A stretch of DNA of 64,000 bases from the NCBI GenBank assembly GCA_029964075.1, contig CM057135.1, positions 9,450,863 to 9,514,862 on the forward strand, written 5' to 3'. The DNA comes from Patiria pectinifera (lineage: Eukaryota > Echinodermata > Asteroidea > Valvatida > Asterinidae). Below are positions 18,463 to 31,200 of this stretch, one piece after another; position 1 is the first letter of the stretch, and each line of letters opens with the position of its first letter. The translations under genes and the position numbers were made by a program. Below the pieces are notes generated by a model, which was not told the DNA's origin, made no database searches, and was given only the letters and a program-made list of their open reading frames with translations.

Positions 18463-19081
18463 AGACTGCTCAAGTGCTGGGGCCGGTACAGGCCGAGTAT
18501 CGCCAAGCTGGGAGACGGAACCGTCAACCCGTGCAAAATTAGTAGAACTATTAATACTACCACTACTATCTAGTGAGCCAGTCGTGGCTGGCTCGCAAAA
18601 AGAAGCGCGATAATAATGTTCATTGCAGGCAATGATGACACCCCAGACTCATCCCGCCTTGCTCGTTGGCTCTCAGCTCCACTCGTTCCTGGTGCAGGTT
18701 CGATCGGCAGCTCCGGTTATTCTAACGCTGGCTGCTGACTTCTAACTACCGGCGTTGGCACATCGTCAATCCGAACACGACGTGCCCTCACCCCAGACTG
18801 CGTAGCCCATGTACGGGGTCTCCCACGCATGACATTCGGAAGTATAAACTTGAAGCTGAACAGGAGAATAGCAATAACTATGTTTCCACATTCAGTTACT
18901 GCAACGAAGTGGTCTTCTCCACGTGACAACAGCCCACACCTTGCCTCTGTCTAACCACGTTGCTGCTGGGCTAGCCAATCCGCTCATTAATGCATTATTC
19001 ATGATCTCCAATCCATCCCTTAAACATAAAACCCATTCGTGCTGCGTGTAAAATATTGTATCGTTCAGTCGATAAAATTGA
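17836..19081 (-). mobile_element. Retroelement fragment replacing the centre of the copy A polymerase
   Basis: At 17835/17836 and 19081/19082 the alignment to the copy B polymerase breaks. About 2.6 kb of polymerase (29.10-31.69 kb in B) is replaced by 1.25 kb of unrelated sequence that encodes a Gag-like protein on the minus strand. No target duplication is visible, so this is a deletion plus insertion, not a clean transposition. Confidence 0.7.
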
Positions 19082-19958
19082 TTATCCGTGTACAATCCTA
19101 AGGCAGCTCTCAAACACCATCTCAAACACTCATTATCTTCGTTTTGTATGTTGATCATCGCCTGTTTAATTTTAAGATGTTCGGGTAGATTTATGTAAGA
19201 ACCACCTCTCGCGGGGTTCAACCTGCTTACGTTGATGTATAACGCGAGTGTTTTATCGACTACCCAACCCGATCCTTGATTCGTATACCTTCCACCCTTT
19301 TTTTAATAGCTCATCGGTCGTTTTATTTGACTTTGATTTTAAACGGCTCTCTGCTTGCTATAATGAATAGCTTACATCGTTTCGATTATATCGTCTTGTT
19401 TGGTTTGTTGATACCTTATTTTTAGTACAAGCTCTATTTTTAAACCTCTGAGCTCTCTCAATTTCGACTTGATTTTACTTCCTATTTGTTCCTTGTGAGA
19501 ATAATAAAAAACTTGACTAAATCGTTGTTATAACGTCTTGGGTTTAATTACCAGTTTCTATCCCTAACAGTCCTGAATATTCCAATTTAAATATGATTTT
19601 GCATACCCCCTAGGGAGTTAGGGTTAAAGTATTTTTTAAACCTCGTTTCTCTAAAAGCTGCCTCTGTGAAGTCTTTGGGTTGTCTATAATTTTTAATCGC
19701 CGAGATTAGATCTTTTTTTTTTTTTTTTTAAATCGGCCTTCTAGATTAATTCTAGATTATGATCGTCTACAATTGTTTTAAGTTGACGTAGCGTCCTTTA
19801 TTCAAGTTTATAAATTGACTCTCATAATTGTTAATCCCCTCGATATACACTTTACGAGACATTTTCATTGTGCGGCATTTTAATTATCGTTGCACATAAT
19901 CACGCAGCGTTACTTTATTCCATCGAGAAAATCCTTTAACGGTCGGTCTGATTATATT
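19082..19958 (-). pseudogene. Family B DNA polymerase, N-terminal piece, copy A
   Basis: Minus-strand segments match 28267-29090 of copy B: NKVTLRDYVQR, RKVYIEGINNYESQF, ALYINVSRLNPARGGSYINL and NIQNEDNECLRWCLRAALGL. Frames are heavily shifted, and there are two long T runs (about 19711-19730). Here the codon that is TAA in copy B (29026) is still CAA, showing the stop in B is secondary. The homology begins near 19958 with GGATTTTCTCGATGGAATAA. Confidence 0.65.
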
Positions 19959-21191
19959 TCTTTATATTTTATATTATGTCAATATAATTTTTTTTCTCTC
20001 ATTTTTTCTGGAAGACGGACCGATTATTTTATAAACAATGCGACCTCGACTGTCGTGGGAATTCCCTTTTTTTTATCCCCGCGTTTCAAGGTAGCGTTGT
20101 TAACGCCAAATTTCTATTGTGTTTCAAGGTCGTATTGTTAAAGCCAGATTTATAGAAATTTGACGCCGGGGGATTCCCCTTTATTTTTTTAGAAACGAGA
20201 GCGGCGCGTCCAGGCTTGCCACATATTTTTCCATTTTGATCCCGAACCTGTACGTTCCCTACTACTTGTCACTATTGTAAATGACTAGTTTAGTTATTCA
20301 GGCATGATCATTCCAAAGAAGTCGCTCTAGCTAAACGTTACACGTCTGAATCTGAGGAGTATCTTCGTTTTTCTCCTTTACCTAGCATCTAGAAAATCCA
20401 ACCTTTTAAAAACAAATCCTTCGCAGCGCTCTATATAGTCTAGGGTCTGGACGTCTTTTTTTTTTTTTTTTATACGCGATAACCCGCCGCCGCGCCGCCG
20501 CTGTCTGCAGGGCGGGGGGTTCGAGCGAACGTTTGTATCCTGCATGCTACGTTACAGGTGATGCATAACCTATGCAAGGCGAACTTAAAGGGATCAGCTT
20601 TCCCCGCATCCTGTATGCATGGCGGGGGAACTAGCGAACAGTCATTGTCACCATTATCATATGAACCTGCAAGTTTCATTTCCAAATCACAATTTGCATA
20701 CTTTTTTATTTGAAATTTACTACATACTCTTCCAGTCCACGAACAGACTGTCTTTCTAAATGCGAACCCTCACTCAATTCTTTACAAAAACAAAATGTTT
20801 GTTGTCGTGCGCACATCATAGACATGAAGACCGACATCAATTTTTAATTCACAAAAAACCGCTACATTGCAAAATTGTTACTTTCAGCAAGTTAGTTGCA
20901 TCCTAAAATGGGCCCCCCTAAAATAAATGTTACATACCTGTAAACACCTGTTTAGTTCCGTGCATAACAATCTTTTATAACGAAATACAATGTACATGTA
21001 TCAAAACAAACATTCTGGCAAACATCATTTAAGAGTTCACATTTACAAATAACCTCCTTTTTAAACTGTCCATAGGCAAACATTTCACATCAAACTAGAT
21101 ACATCATAAGCATGTGCATATAAAAATATAAGTTTCCTCAATTCAAAAATTACATCTACTCATGATGCCAAAGACATTCACTCACATCATT
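19959..21191. other. Non-coding stretch after copy A
   Basis: No gene seen. It includes a degenerate tandem duplication around 20088-20165 (units GTTTCAAGGT.G..TTGTTAA), T runs near 20456-20471 and a GC-rich patch (GCCGCCGCGCCGCCGCTG) near 20489. A short GGTTCGAG string near 20518 recalls a B box, but I do not see a foldable tRNA or SINE head. Confidence 0.4.
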
Positions 21192-21199
21192 TCAAAAAC

Positions 21200-21331
21200 G
21201 GTTACACCTCTATGTTCCGACACCCCTATGTTCCGACTGCACATATTCCTTTTCCTAACCCTAACCCTAACCGGGAGTAACACAATCTAGGTTGTCGGAA
21301 CATAGGGGTGTCGGAACATAGAGCAGTCACC
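21200..21331. mobile_element. 132-bp MITE with 8-bp TSD and telomere-like core (copy 1)
   Basis: Flanked by TCAAAAAC at 21192-21199 and 21332-21339. The ends GGTTACACCTCTATGTTCCG and the inverse of GGTGACTGCTCTATGTTCCG pair over about 38 bp, and each end contains two copies of CTATGTTCCGACA. The middle contains CCTAACCCTAACCCTAACC. A second copy is at 51761-51886. Confidence 0.85.
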
Positions 21332-21399
21332 TCAAAAACTACCAACGCATTACATTACCTCTGCATCAGATTTTATTCGTTGATGCCAAACTATTAGAG

Positions 21400-21526
21400 C
21401 AGGCGCGGTTCTAAGTGTCTGGGAAAAATAACCGGTCTACATTTCAGCACGCCTCCCTGAAAAAAATTCTTGATCCACCGTGCTAGCCCCCCCCCCCCCA
21501 AAATATTGGTTCTAGAACCGCGCCTG
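21400..21526. mobile_element. 127-bp hAT-like MITE
   Basis: The termini CAGGCGCGGTTCTA and TAGAACCGCGCCTG are perfect inverse repeats. Flanks are TATTAGAG (21392-21399) and TATTATAG (21527-21534), an 8-bp duplication with one mismatch. A C run (about 21487-21499) lies inside. Confidence 0.75.
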
Positions 21527-21534
21527 TATTATAG

Positions 21535-22799
21535 ACTGTTTTACCCATTTCAAAGGTTTTCCAAAGTTTCTATACATGCACTCCCAAACACTGTATACAA
21601 TCTTCATTGCAATGCTTTTTACAGATGAGTTTACTCACACATCCCTTCATCTCCAAATATCATGTCAAAAGATCTAAAGAATTAATAATCAATGACACAG
21701 CTAGCGAAGCAACCCAGCCTCTATTATAACCACAGCGACCACATACATGTAGAAGCTCGCATAATATATGTATCATACACAAACCTTGAAACACCAATTT
21801 TTTTTTTTTTTTAATAAATGACCCAGCAAAAATTATGAAAAACATTTTTTAAAACTCAACATTTTCAAACAATTTGTCTTTCATCAACAATTCCCATTCG
21901 AATTTCTCAAATGCATTTTGTTTAGATAAAGGCCCAAAAAAGTTCGGGCTCTGGTCAGCACACGCATTAATTTTGATCAAATTTTCGGTGGTAGCTACAA
22001 CAACTCGATTGCCGCACTGCCACAAAATTGTCGTGGCCAATTTTTATTAGCAGCTCGACCCGGGAAAGGGGAAGTCCATCGGAGGGCACGAAGGCAAATG
22101 GAGGACACGAGGTACATATGACACAAAATACCAAAACAGTACACACCTTGTCCGTACAATCCAAGCTTGGAAAAAATGCTGCATCTATTCCGGAACCTTG
22201 GTGTGACCAGAGTGTGAATCTTTATTATTATTATTATTATTTTTTGGGAGGGGTGGGGAGCCCTTAAAAGAGAACATGCAACATTAGCAAACATAAAAAA
22301 TGAAAGTACCTAATTCTATTACACCTTACTGGCCTGTAAGGGCATTCTGTAAAATCATGGCAGCTAATGTGCCGTTTAAAATTTAAAAAAGCAATATATT
22401 TCTATCAATTTCCAACGCCATAAGGCCAACCAGCGTTGGAGAATACTTTGTCCCTTGAAATAGTACCCCAAATTAACCACATTTACTTTATAGTCCACAT
22501 TTTGTTTATAGTCCACATTTTGTTTGCAATGGATTATACACATATATGAAGATGCTACGCTGCTTCACTGACCTTACCATTCTCTGGCGTCTATAAATTG
22601 CCAGTAATAACAGATAAAGGTTTGTTTTTCTTGGTTTGTCAGCTATTTACCAACACAAATAACAAAAAAAAAAAACCAGTGCGGTATTACCCCCAAAAGT
22701 CATCCACATAACAAAATCAAAAATGTATGTTCCCTTTCAACAAAACTTAACAGTGTTTTAGTCGAATCCATTACATGTCCCTGCAAGTCCACCACAAGT
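21535..22799. other. Non-coding stretch with a (TTA)n microsatellite
   Basis: No gene seen. A TTA microsatellite is at about 22221-22242. Short ORFs on both strands lack recognisable domains. Confidence 0.45.
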
Positions 22800-25700
22800 C
22801 ACGGCAGTTTCACGCATAAAAAAGTACGCCCTCTGTTGGCGAGATGGAGTTAGTAGTAATACCACGTGACACCCTAGCGCGATGTAAATAAACATTACGC
22901 GCAGCGATCCCTTTGTTTCGTTGGTGGATTTAAATAACCCGCGAAAGATATAAAAATTGATTGGTTTATTAACATGAATATGCAACAGATTACCAAATAA
23001 GGCTTAACAAACCATCAATGAAGCTATGTACGGTCGACAGTTGCCATCTAGCGTGCACAAATTATGATAATGTGTATTTTTTATGCAGCGTGTGACTTGT
23101 GACCTGGTACGATTTAGCGTTTTCGTGCCCTCATTTCCACTTCGAGAAAACATCATTTATATAAAGTAAGACGCAATTTTGTGACGCATACTTGGTCAAT
23201 CTCAATAAATGAGTTATCTAGGTTCACGTTGATATGGACGAAAGGTTTGGGACAACATGCTTTCGTGAGATTTTAGCCAATATTGAGGGTGAATAAAACA
23301 GGAATTCGTCAAGTCGCAACGTACGAAGTGTACATGCAGTGTCATGGCGTGACGAGTGGGGACCTTCGTGGCCATGTTTTGGCATGATTTCGGAGATTCA
23401 GACGGAAATCTCAAAGGTAAGCCTACAGATTATGTATTTACTCTGCTCAGAAGATGTAGTTTTTGTAGTTTCTCCTTGTTTTTAGCCTGCGACACAAGGA
23501 TTTTGTGTACAATGTACGTACGCCGCGCCATGACAGGAAGTCATTACAGTAATGTCGTACATGAAACAGTAGTAGCGTAGGCGCCTTGAGCTATCCCACA
23601 GCACGCACTTTTGGACGACGCAACGACTCGTGTATGTAAAAGACTTTCATCTAAGAAATATTTCTGCCCAGTGTGCCTTGCTAGTTGCAATTACCCAGAA
23701 AATAGTATTCGTAATAAATAATCACAATGCTTAATCCTAACATTAACAGTCCTGAATCCTCCAATTTCATTGTGATTTTTAAATTTCATGTAAAATTTGG
23801 TCAGCGTGGTCAGGATTTGCTGGCATGCATCATGCAGGAACATGAATGATGTCTTGATCATGTTGATGATGGACAATGGAGGAATGGGGGTCATTCTTTG
23901 CAGGCAGGAGCCTGACATTGCTCATTTAATTAATGTTCTTGAAAACTTCTCAAGGAAACTGTGTACTGTACATGTATGTTCTAATCTAAATGCGTACACA
24001 AAGGATTTGACATGTAGGCCCTACATGCAAGTTACATTGCCAGGGCCGTCAATACATTAGGCTATTTCTTTTTTGCCCTCACTCAGTCATATAATTGTAG
24101 AGTATTTTTTTTTCCATTTATTTCAAATTTGACCTGGGACTAAAATGACTTGAGACTTACCCCCTTGGTTGACATTGGACCGACTTTTATACATTTGTAC
24201 CTGGGACCAAGTTGACCTGGAAGTGGAACTGAGTTGGCCATGCTGTCTCAGACGGTCAGACCCGTCTGTTAGGGACCGAGTCGGTAACAGTCTTGTGGTT
24301 AATTTTTGGGTACGGAGTTTACTCGAAACCCATGTAATGCATGCTCTTGTTCGTGTACAAACACAAACGTCACGTAACTGTACATGAACTTGAATGTGTA
24401 CTTTAATTTGCCATCTAGACCTATTGGTTGTCTCTCGGACGCTGTGGAGGAGGTTGGCCTACATTTCTTCTTATGCGGAGTGTACGGCATTCCACCATGA
24501 CACGCAGATGACGTACCCTGCCCTGACGAAGGATACCTTCAGAAAATTTGACAATTTTCATCGGTGAGCATCTTGATATTATTTTACTTAGAAATTGATC
24601 ATGGCATGTAAGTACATGTTTACATGTACATGTATATGTCTGTGCCTATAGAAAAAGATAAAATATGAAACTTTCTTATCTTCTACAGTTTTTAACACTC
24701 ATATTCCAGTACTGTCATATTCAATGCAAGAAAAATCCCATCAAAGGCACAGACAACAATCTTGAAAATAACCTGGCAATAATTTTCAACAGAGACTTTT
24801 GAGACGCTTCCTTTTACCTGTCCTTTTCATTTTTTTTACGTCACATTTAACCTAATGTGCACATGTTCAAATTGACGTCAACACCAGCAAAGGACTGGTG
24901 TATTTGCTGCCACCATGCATCACAAAGTATCCCATTGACTTTGTTGCATTTGTTATATTCTTGTTGTGCTTTCAGGTTTTGAAGAGTTTCTTCCTATTTC
25001 TGGATTGAAGATGGCAATGACATGCATGGCCGGGTATAATGGACGAACTTATGATTCCTCCGCATCTGATCTGTACTACCCACCCATTGCGATTAAACTC
25101 CGTATCAGTTCCTGACGATGCCATGACATGGCCATGTTCATTCAAACAGCCCAACCCCCACTCTAAACCTTTCCGATAGTCCATGGTGTGGAGTACATGT
25201 ACAAATATTTTTAGTGTGATCTGAATTGGGAGTGGTAGGTGTAGTCTGTTAGCTGCCTCCCTGTCCCAGATGCTTGAATAACATAGTTGACGTAAACATT
25301 TCATAATGAATATCTTACTGCCGGGGGTGGGGGGGGGGTGAGAGAATTGAAATAGTTTGGGCATTTCGGAGATAACTGGAGGTAATCTTTGATCATGACA
25401 GTTTCTGTTTTGTCCTTATTGCCATTTCAGATGGTATATATCTTGTCAATGTCACCACAAACTGACACTTGCGCACACATGAGTATTTACAGATTCGGAA
25501 TATTTTTTGTTTCACAAACTGACGTCCCCCACAGAGCGACACTATTAGAGCGCACCCATGCATTTTCGGTTTCACGAACTGACACTGATCTTAGTTTTAC
25601 CAATTAAATCGCTTTTTAATGAAAATGTGTACATGTATAATCGCACAAGTACACGGATATTGCCGCATCATGCTTGGGTGTCAGTTCGTGAAAACAAAAA

Positions 25701-27581
25701 TGTACAGGGTGCGCTCTAAAAGTGCGGGTGCGAGAGTGTCGTTCGTAGTGACGATGACAATCTGTACCTGATTTCATGAAACTTATTGTAACGTACGATG
25801 CATCGTTGTATCCCTAGGATGACGCATCCTGTGATTCATTTCACAAAATATGCTGTAAGTGCGACACGTCGTATTGTATTTAAAGGACAAAAGGTGACTA
25901 CATGTACATGTTCATGTATTTTCATGTTATGTATTTATTCAAAGAACAGTAAATAGTCGTTGAAAAGTCAACAAAGAGTCGTCGATTGTACTTGTGAAAA
26001 CTTTTCTAAAATATTTAACAAAATTGACGATGTATGATGCATTCACACTGGAAAAGAACTTCACAGTAGACTGTGTTTGCATCAAATTGTGAAGTGATGT
26101 AGTGCTTTGTAAATCTGCGGGTGCAGGTCATCCAGGTACGTGTACACGTACGTATGTGAAATTTTAATTAAGCGAAAATTTGAAACCTGAAATTGCCATC
26201 ACCACCACTTATGAAATAGTGCAGTTGAACTGCAGTGCAAGCTCCTTTCTCCAACAAAATATTAATAATAAATACATATTAAAAAAAACCTTTACTGTCT
26301 TCAGGTGTAAGGGTATGCTTAAATCCATTTGCCCTTTCATAAAGTTGAATTTTTGAATCACTTTCTTGAATCAACTGCAACTACCCTACTTATTTTTTCA
26401 GACTTTTCATAGTTTTATAATTTGCCAAACCTGATTTCACTAGTTGAGTTCATGCCTGCATTACATGTGCACTTTATTTACTTGTAAAATATGGCTGTTG
26501 TGAAGTTTCACTTCTGTAAATGAAACTTTTGTTTTTAAATGATATGGATTGGTTGTGAAATAAAGAATGCGTTTATTGCCAAACAAAAACCTATTTGTTA
26601 TTGTTTTGTTTAAGCTATAGATCCAATTAATTGTCAGCAACTTCCCCAGAAAATTAAGAGGATAGGATGTCTAGCTATACTGATGGCAAATTCATGCTTG
26701 GTTTTGGATTGGGCTGCTTTAATATGCTGTACAACACTCACTCACTGTACAACACTAAACATTTGTGAATTTCGGATTGTGTGTTTATTTTGTCCACAGT
26801 GAGTGTTTTCATCTAAAGACGGATATAGATGGTTCTTTATTTCTATGTAATCTGTTTTGCATTTTATGCATTTTTTATTCAATGTCTTTCGATTGTCCCG
26901 AATGCGATGGTTTTACGTACACATGTACAATGTACATGTACATGTACGTGTACACGTTGTACGGCGCTTTTGTGTACACAACACACGCGGCGCTAGGCCA
27001 GTTGGTACCTGCGCGCCAGTTTGCATGTATTAGTGGGATACTAGATCGTGAACCAGCGATGCAGCAGCCCGAATTCTCAGCGAAGCTTTGGAATTGTAGT
27101 CTGACTTTCAACGTCTATATTTTATTTTAAAATGTCGACCCAACCAGGAAAAAGTATGATTTGGCTATTTTCATAACTGAATAATGGTATCAACATAAAG
27201 ATTTCTTCTGAAATTGTGCGTTTCGCTTTTATTGAAGGTTTTTAAAAGTCTTCGATACGCGAATAAATTCATCCCGCATTGCAAAAATGTTGGCGAAAAT
27301 TCCCCTAAAACACACCTTAGCATATAAGTTATACCCCTTTCTCATTTATTTCCTAAGGAAAACATCATATCCCGTCATTGCTTGTCATTTATGATAATAA
27401 AACATATTTCTAAAGTGTCTAATTTTGACATTATTTGGGACGAAACATCGATGTTTTTTTTCTGTATGTGGACGGCGCCATGTTGTGTGACGTCACCTGC
27501 ATCATTGGAGTTCACAAATACAGAACTAACGCATTACAGAACCTTTTTGTGTGTACGCGCTATGCATGTGGAACTGCCGTG
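22800..27581. mobile_element. 4.78-kb non-autonomous DNA transposon, CACGG ends (copy 1, uninterrupted)
   Basis: It begins CACGGCAGTTTCACGCATA and ends with the inverse, TATGCATGTGGAACTGCCGTG trimmed to the same core. It is flanked by AAGT at 22796-22799 and 27582-27585. A second, inverted copy lies at 44083-57912, and after removing its three insertions the copies are almost the same length (about 4.75 and 4.78 kb). CAC-starting ends with a 4-bp duplication suit the CMC group (Chapaev/EnSpm-like). No transposase ORF is seen. It contains many TGTACATG steps and, near 25456-25745, a large imperfect inverted repeat built from TTTCACGAACTGACAC. Confidence 0.75.
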
Positions 27582-27585
27582 AAGT

Positions 27586-28248
27586 CCTTCAGTCTCAAGT
27601 CACTAGCTATTCAAATGACCAGTGACAAAGCAATTCCTTTTTAATTGTTCACCCCTTACTTGTGACTGGACTGTGAAAAAAACCTCTGATGGACTCAACT
27701 ACAGCCCCTAACTACAGCCCTCAAAATTAAACAATTCCGTTAATAATGAACCATACAGTGCGCAGTGTACTTTTCTTACTGCATTATCCGTTGAAAATTA
27801 CAGCAACATGTTTTCAAACTTTCATTTACTCTCGCCTTACAGACAAAAATGTTTTTTTTTATCAGACCTCCTTTTTAATTCTGTGTAAATGTACACCAGA
27901 CACATACAACACGCATGTGATTGATTGCCTGCAACTGAAAAAAATGCAATGGTGGGGTAAAAAGATAATTCCTGATTTGCTTTAAGTAGGAGGGATGGGG
28001 GGTACGGCGACAAACCCAATAATCTCGCCCCTAGCCCCACCCACTGGTTACACCCCCCACCCTCTGACCCCTCCCAATGATCCCCCTCCCAATATCTCAG
28101 TCTCAGAATCAGGCCAAAACCGGGGCTCCATATCTCTCGTCTTGAAAATCTCCCTCTAGCCGGTGAGTCTGATTGATTATAAATCCAAAATAATGGCCTC
28201 ATCTACTAAAAAAAAATTAAAAATAAATATTATATTGATATATAATAA
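27586..28248. other. Non-coding spacer before virus copy B
   Basis: No gene seen. It includes a C-rich/G-rich stretch (27990-28120). The homology to copy A starts just after 28249. Confidence 0.4.
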
Positions 28249-31200
28249 ATGGTGACCTATACGATCAAGCCAATCGTTAAGGGATTTTCTAGAATAAAGC
28301 GACGCTGCGCGATTACGTCCAGCGATATAATATACCGTACAATCGAAATGTTGCTCTTACGCGTAAAGTCTACATCAACGGGATAAAAAACCACGAAGCT
28401 CAATTTAAAAACTTGAGGAAAAAGACGCTACATGAGCTCAAACAGATTGTAGACGATTATGATCTAGAATATAACCCGTTGGGTTATAAAGGTCGATTGT
28501 TGAAAAAAAAATTTGCTCTCGGCGATTCAAAACTCTAGGCAACCCGAGGATTTTCAAGAGGCTGAGTTTAGAGCGACGAGGAGATTTAGAAACAACTTTA
28601 GAAACCGGGAACTGATTCCTAGACTTTTTAACGACGATTTAGTCAAGTTTTTTGATACGAATAAAGATCAAATTGTCAATAAAATCAAGTCAGAATTGAG
28701 AGAGCTAAGAGGTTTAAAAATAGAGCTCACAATCAAAATAAGATACGAAAAAACCAAACCGGATGGTACGATCGAAACGATCGAAGCTACACATTTTACC
28801 GATCAGAGAGTCGTTTTAAATCAAAGTCAAATAAAACAGGTTTTAAAAGGAGATATCGACCAGATATTTAGAAAGGATGAAAGTTATACGAATCAAGGAT
28901 CGGGTTGGGTTTTAAAAAAGATAATGGCGTTGTATATCAACATCAACAGGTTTAACCCCGTGAGGGGTAGTTCTTATATTGACCTACCAAAATGTATCAA
29001 ACAGAAAACGGCGATGATTAACATTTAAGACAAAGACGACGAGTGTTTGAGATGGTGTTTGAGAGTTGCTCTTGGGTTGTATACGGATAAAGTTAAAAAT
29101 AACATAAAAAAACGATCCTGAACATAAAAATTCATAAACAAGAACCTGTTGTATACACCAAAGACGACGGTCTCAAATTTAAAGGCGTAGACTTATAGTC
29201 ATTATAGAACGCAAGTAAAATTAGATAGACACATGACCGATTGTAACGGTATAGATACACATCCGTCAAAGATTGTATTTCCTACCGCTAAGCGAAAATA
29301 TGTAAATAACGAGTGGATAGTCGACGAAAACGATGTGCCAATATTAGAATTTAAAAACTACAGGTTTAAACAAAAAGCACCGTTTGTAGTTTACGCCGAC
29401 TTTGAATCGATATTAGAAAAAAACTCGGACGACACAAAGGAAAACACGCAAAAGACAAACATTTACAAAGCAAGCGGTTACTCGTTGGTAGTGGTTAGAT
29501 GCGACGGCATCAATGCGTATCAAGAGACTTATAGAGGTAAAGATGCCGCATCAAAGTTCGTAAATAAAATGTTAAAAATACAAAGCGACATAAATTGCAT
29601 ATTTAAAAAAAACCAGCCCATGAAATTTAACAGCGAGCTAAAGAACATCATGATAAAAACAAACACGTGTTGGATTTGCGAGAAACCAATTTATCCCAAT
29701 TACTCGAGCAACTGTCATTGCAAGAAACCCCAAAAACCAAAAACAGAAAAAAACAAATAAAAGAACATCAATACAGAAACAAAAATGGATTTACAGAGTC
29801 TAAATGCCTCGAATGCCAGAAGAAAATAATAAATTTAGAAAGGTGAGAGATCACTGCCATGTCACGGGTAGATATAGAGGTGCCGCGCACGCCTACTGCA
29901 ATCTAAAATTACAAGTTAAACCAGGTTTTACCCCAATACCGGTCGTCTTTCACAATCTGCAAAATTACGACGCTCACTTGATCATGCAGAGTATTTCAGA
30001 ATACGATGACGAAAAGGACAAGTTATCGCTAGAAATTCGGAAAAGTATATTTCGTTTTCGATCGGAAATATGCGATTTATAGACTCGTTTAATTTTATGG
30101 CGTTTTCGTTGGATAGATTATCTAAAGCTTGTCCAAGAGAGTCGTTTAAACTACTCAGAGAACATTTTAATCGTCAAAACATCGACTCGTTGTTACAAAA
30201 AGGAGTTTATCCATTTGAATACATGGACTCGTTTGACAGATTTCAAGAGACCACCCTACCCCCCGTCGAACAATTTTACAGCAGCCTAAAAGACGAAAAT
30301 ATATCGCGAGAGGACTACGACAGAGCTAAACTGACGTGGAACGAGTTTATATTTAAAAACATGGGGGAATATCACGATTTGTACGTCACTACCGATACGT
30401 TAATACTGGCTTGCGTATTTGAAAACTTTAGGCAAACGTGTATTACAAACTACGCGTTAGATCCGGCTAATTACTACACAGCACCAGGATTCAGTGGCGT
30501 CGCCGGGGGGGGGGGCAGGGGGGCACGTGCCCCCCTGGAAAACCTAGTGCCCCCCCGAATGCCCCCCCCCCCATCTGAGATTTGGGTTGGTAACAGAAAA
30601 TATATATATTCACCCCCCATCAAATGCTGGTGGCCCCCATGTGGGCCCCCGACTGAAAAGTCTGGTGACGCCACTGCCGGGATTGTCGTGGGATGCCTTG
30701 TTAAAACACTCGGAAGTTAAACTCGAACTATTGCAAGACGTAGACAAACATTTATTTTTTAAAAAGGCAAAAAGGGGTGGTATCTCGAGCGTGGGTGGCA
30801 TGAGATACCACAAAGCCAACAACAAATACCTACCCGACCATAATCCAAACAAGCCGTCGAGTTACATCACCTATCTCGATGCAAACAATCTGTACGGCTG
30901 GGCCATGAGTCAATACCTGCCGTACAAAGACTTTAAATGGGCGTCTACAAAAACGTTTACCGAGTCCAAGATATTATCTCTCAGGAAAACGTCAAACACC
31001 GGTTACTGCTTTGAAGTAGATCTCGATTACCCGGGCAATCTCCACGACCTACACAACGATTACCCCCTAGCGCCAGAAAATATCGTCATACCAAAAGAAT
31101 GGATGTCTGATTATCAAAACCAGCTATTGGATACCGAACCTAGTAGCAACGTGCAAAAAATAACGTGTACACTTAATCTTAAACAAAAATATCTTATGCA

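Larger units (their letters stand above)
9679..19958 (-). mobile_element. Polinton-like virus copy A (polymerase on the minus strand), decayed
   Basis: Gene by gene, similarity to 28249-39439 begins near 9679 inside the TFIIB-like gene and ends near 19958 at the polymerase 5' end, in reverse order and orientation. Copy A keeps three segments that copy B lost: the two genes at 10.15-11.37 kb, the small membrane genes at 13.89-14.27 kb, and most of the gene at 14.2-14.7 kb. It has lost the centre of the polymerase, the C-terminus of the amphipathic protein and the catalytic Glu region of the integrase. No terminal inverted repeat or target duplication was found, so both ends are probably truncated. 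Confidence 0.8.

Noticed and set aside
20480..20560. tRNA or tRNA-derived SINE suggested by GGTTCGAG
   Set aside because: No matching A box at the right distance and no cloverleaf could be drawn by eye.
26765..27130. 121-codon ORF in the CACGG transposon
   Set aside because: Crosses TGTACA-rich low-complexity DNA, is not preserved in copy 2, and has no transposase motif.
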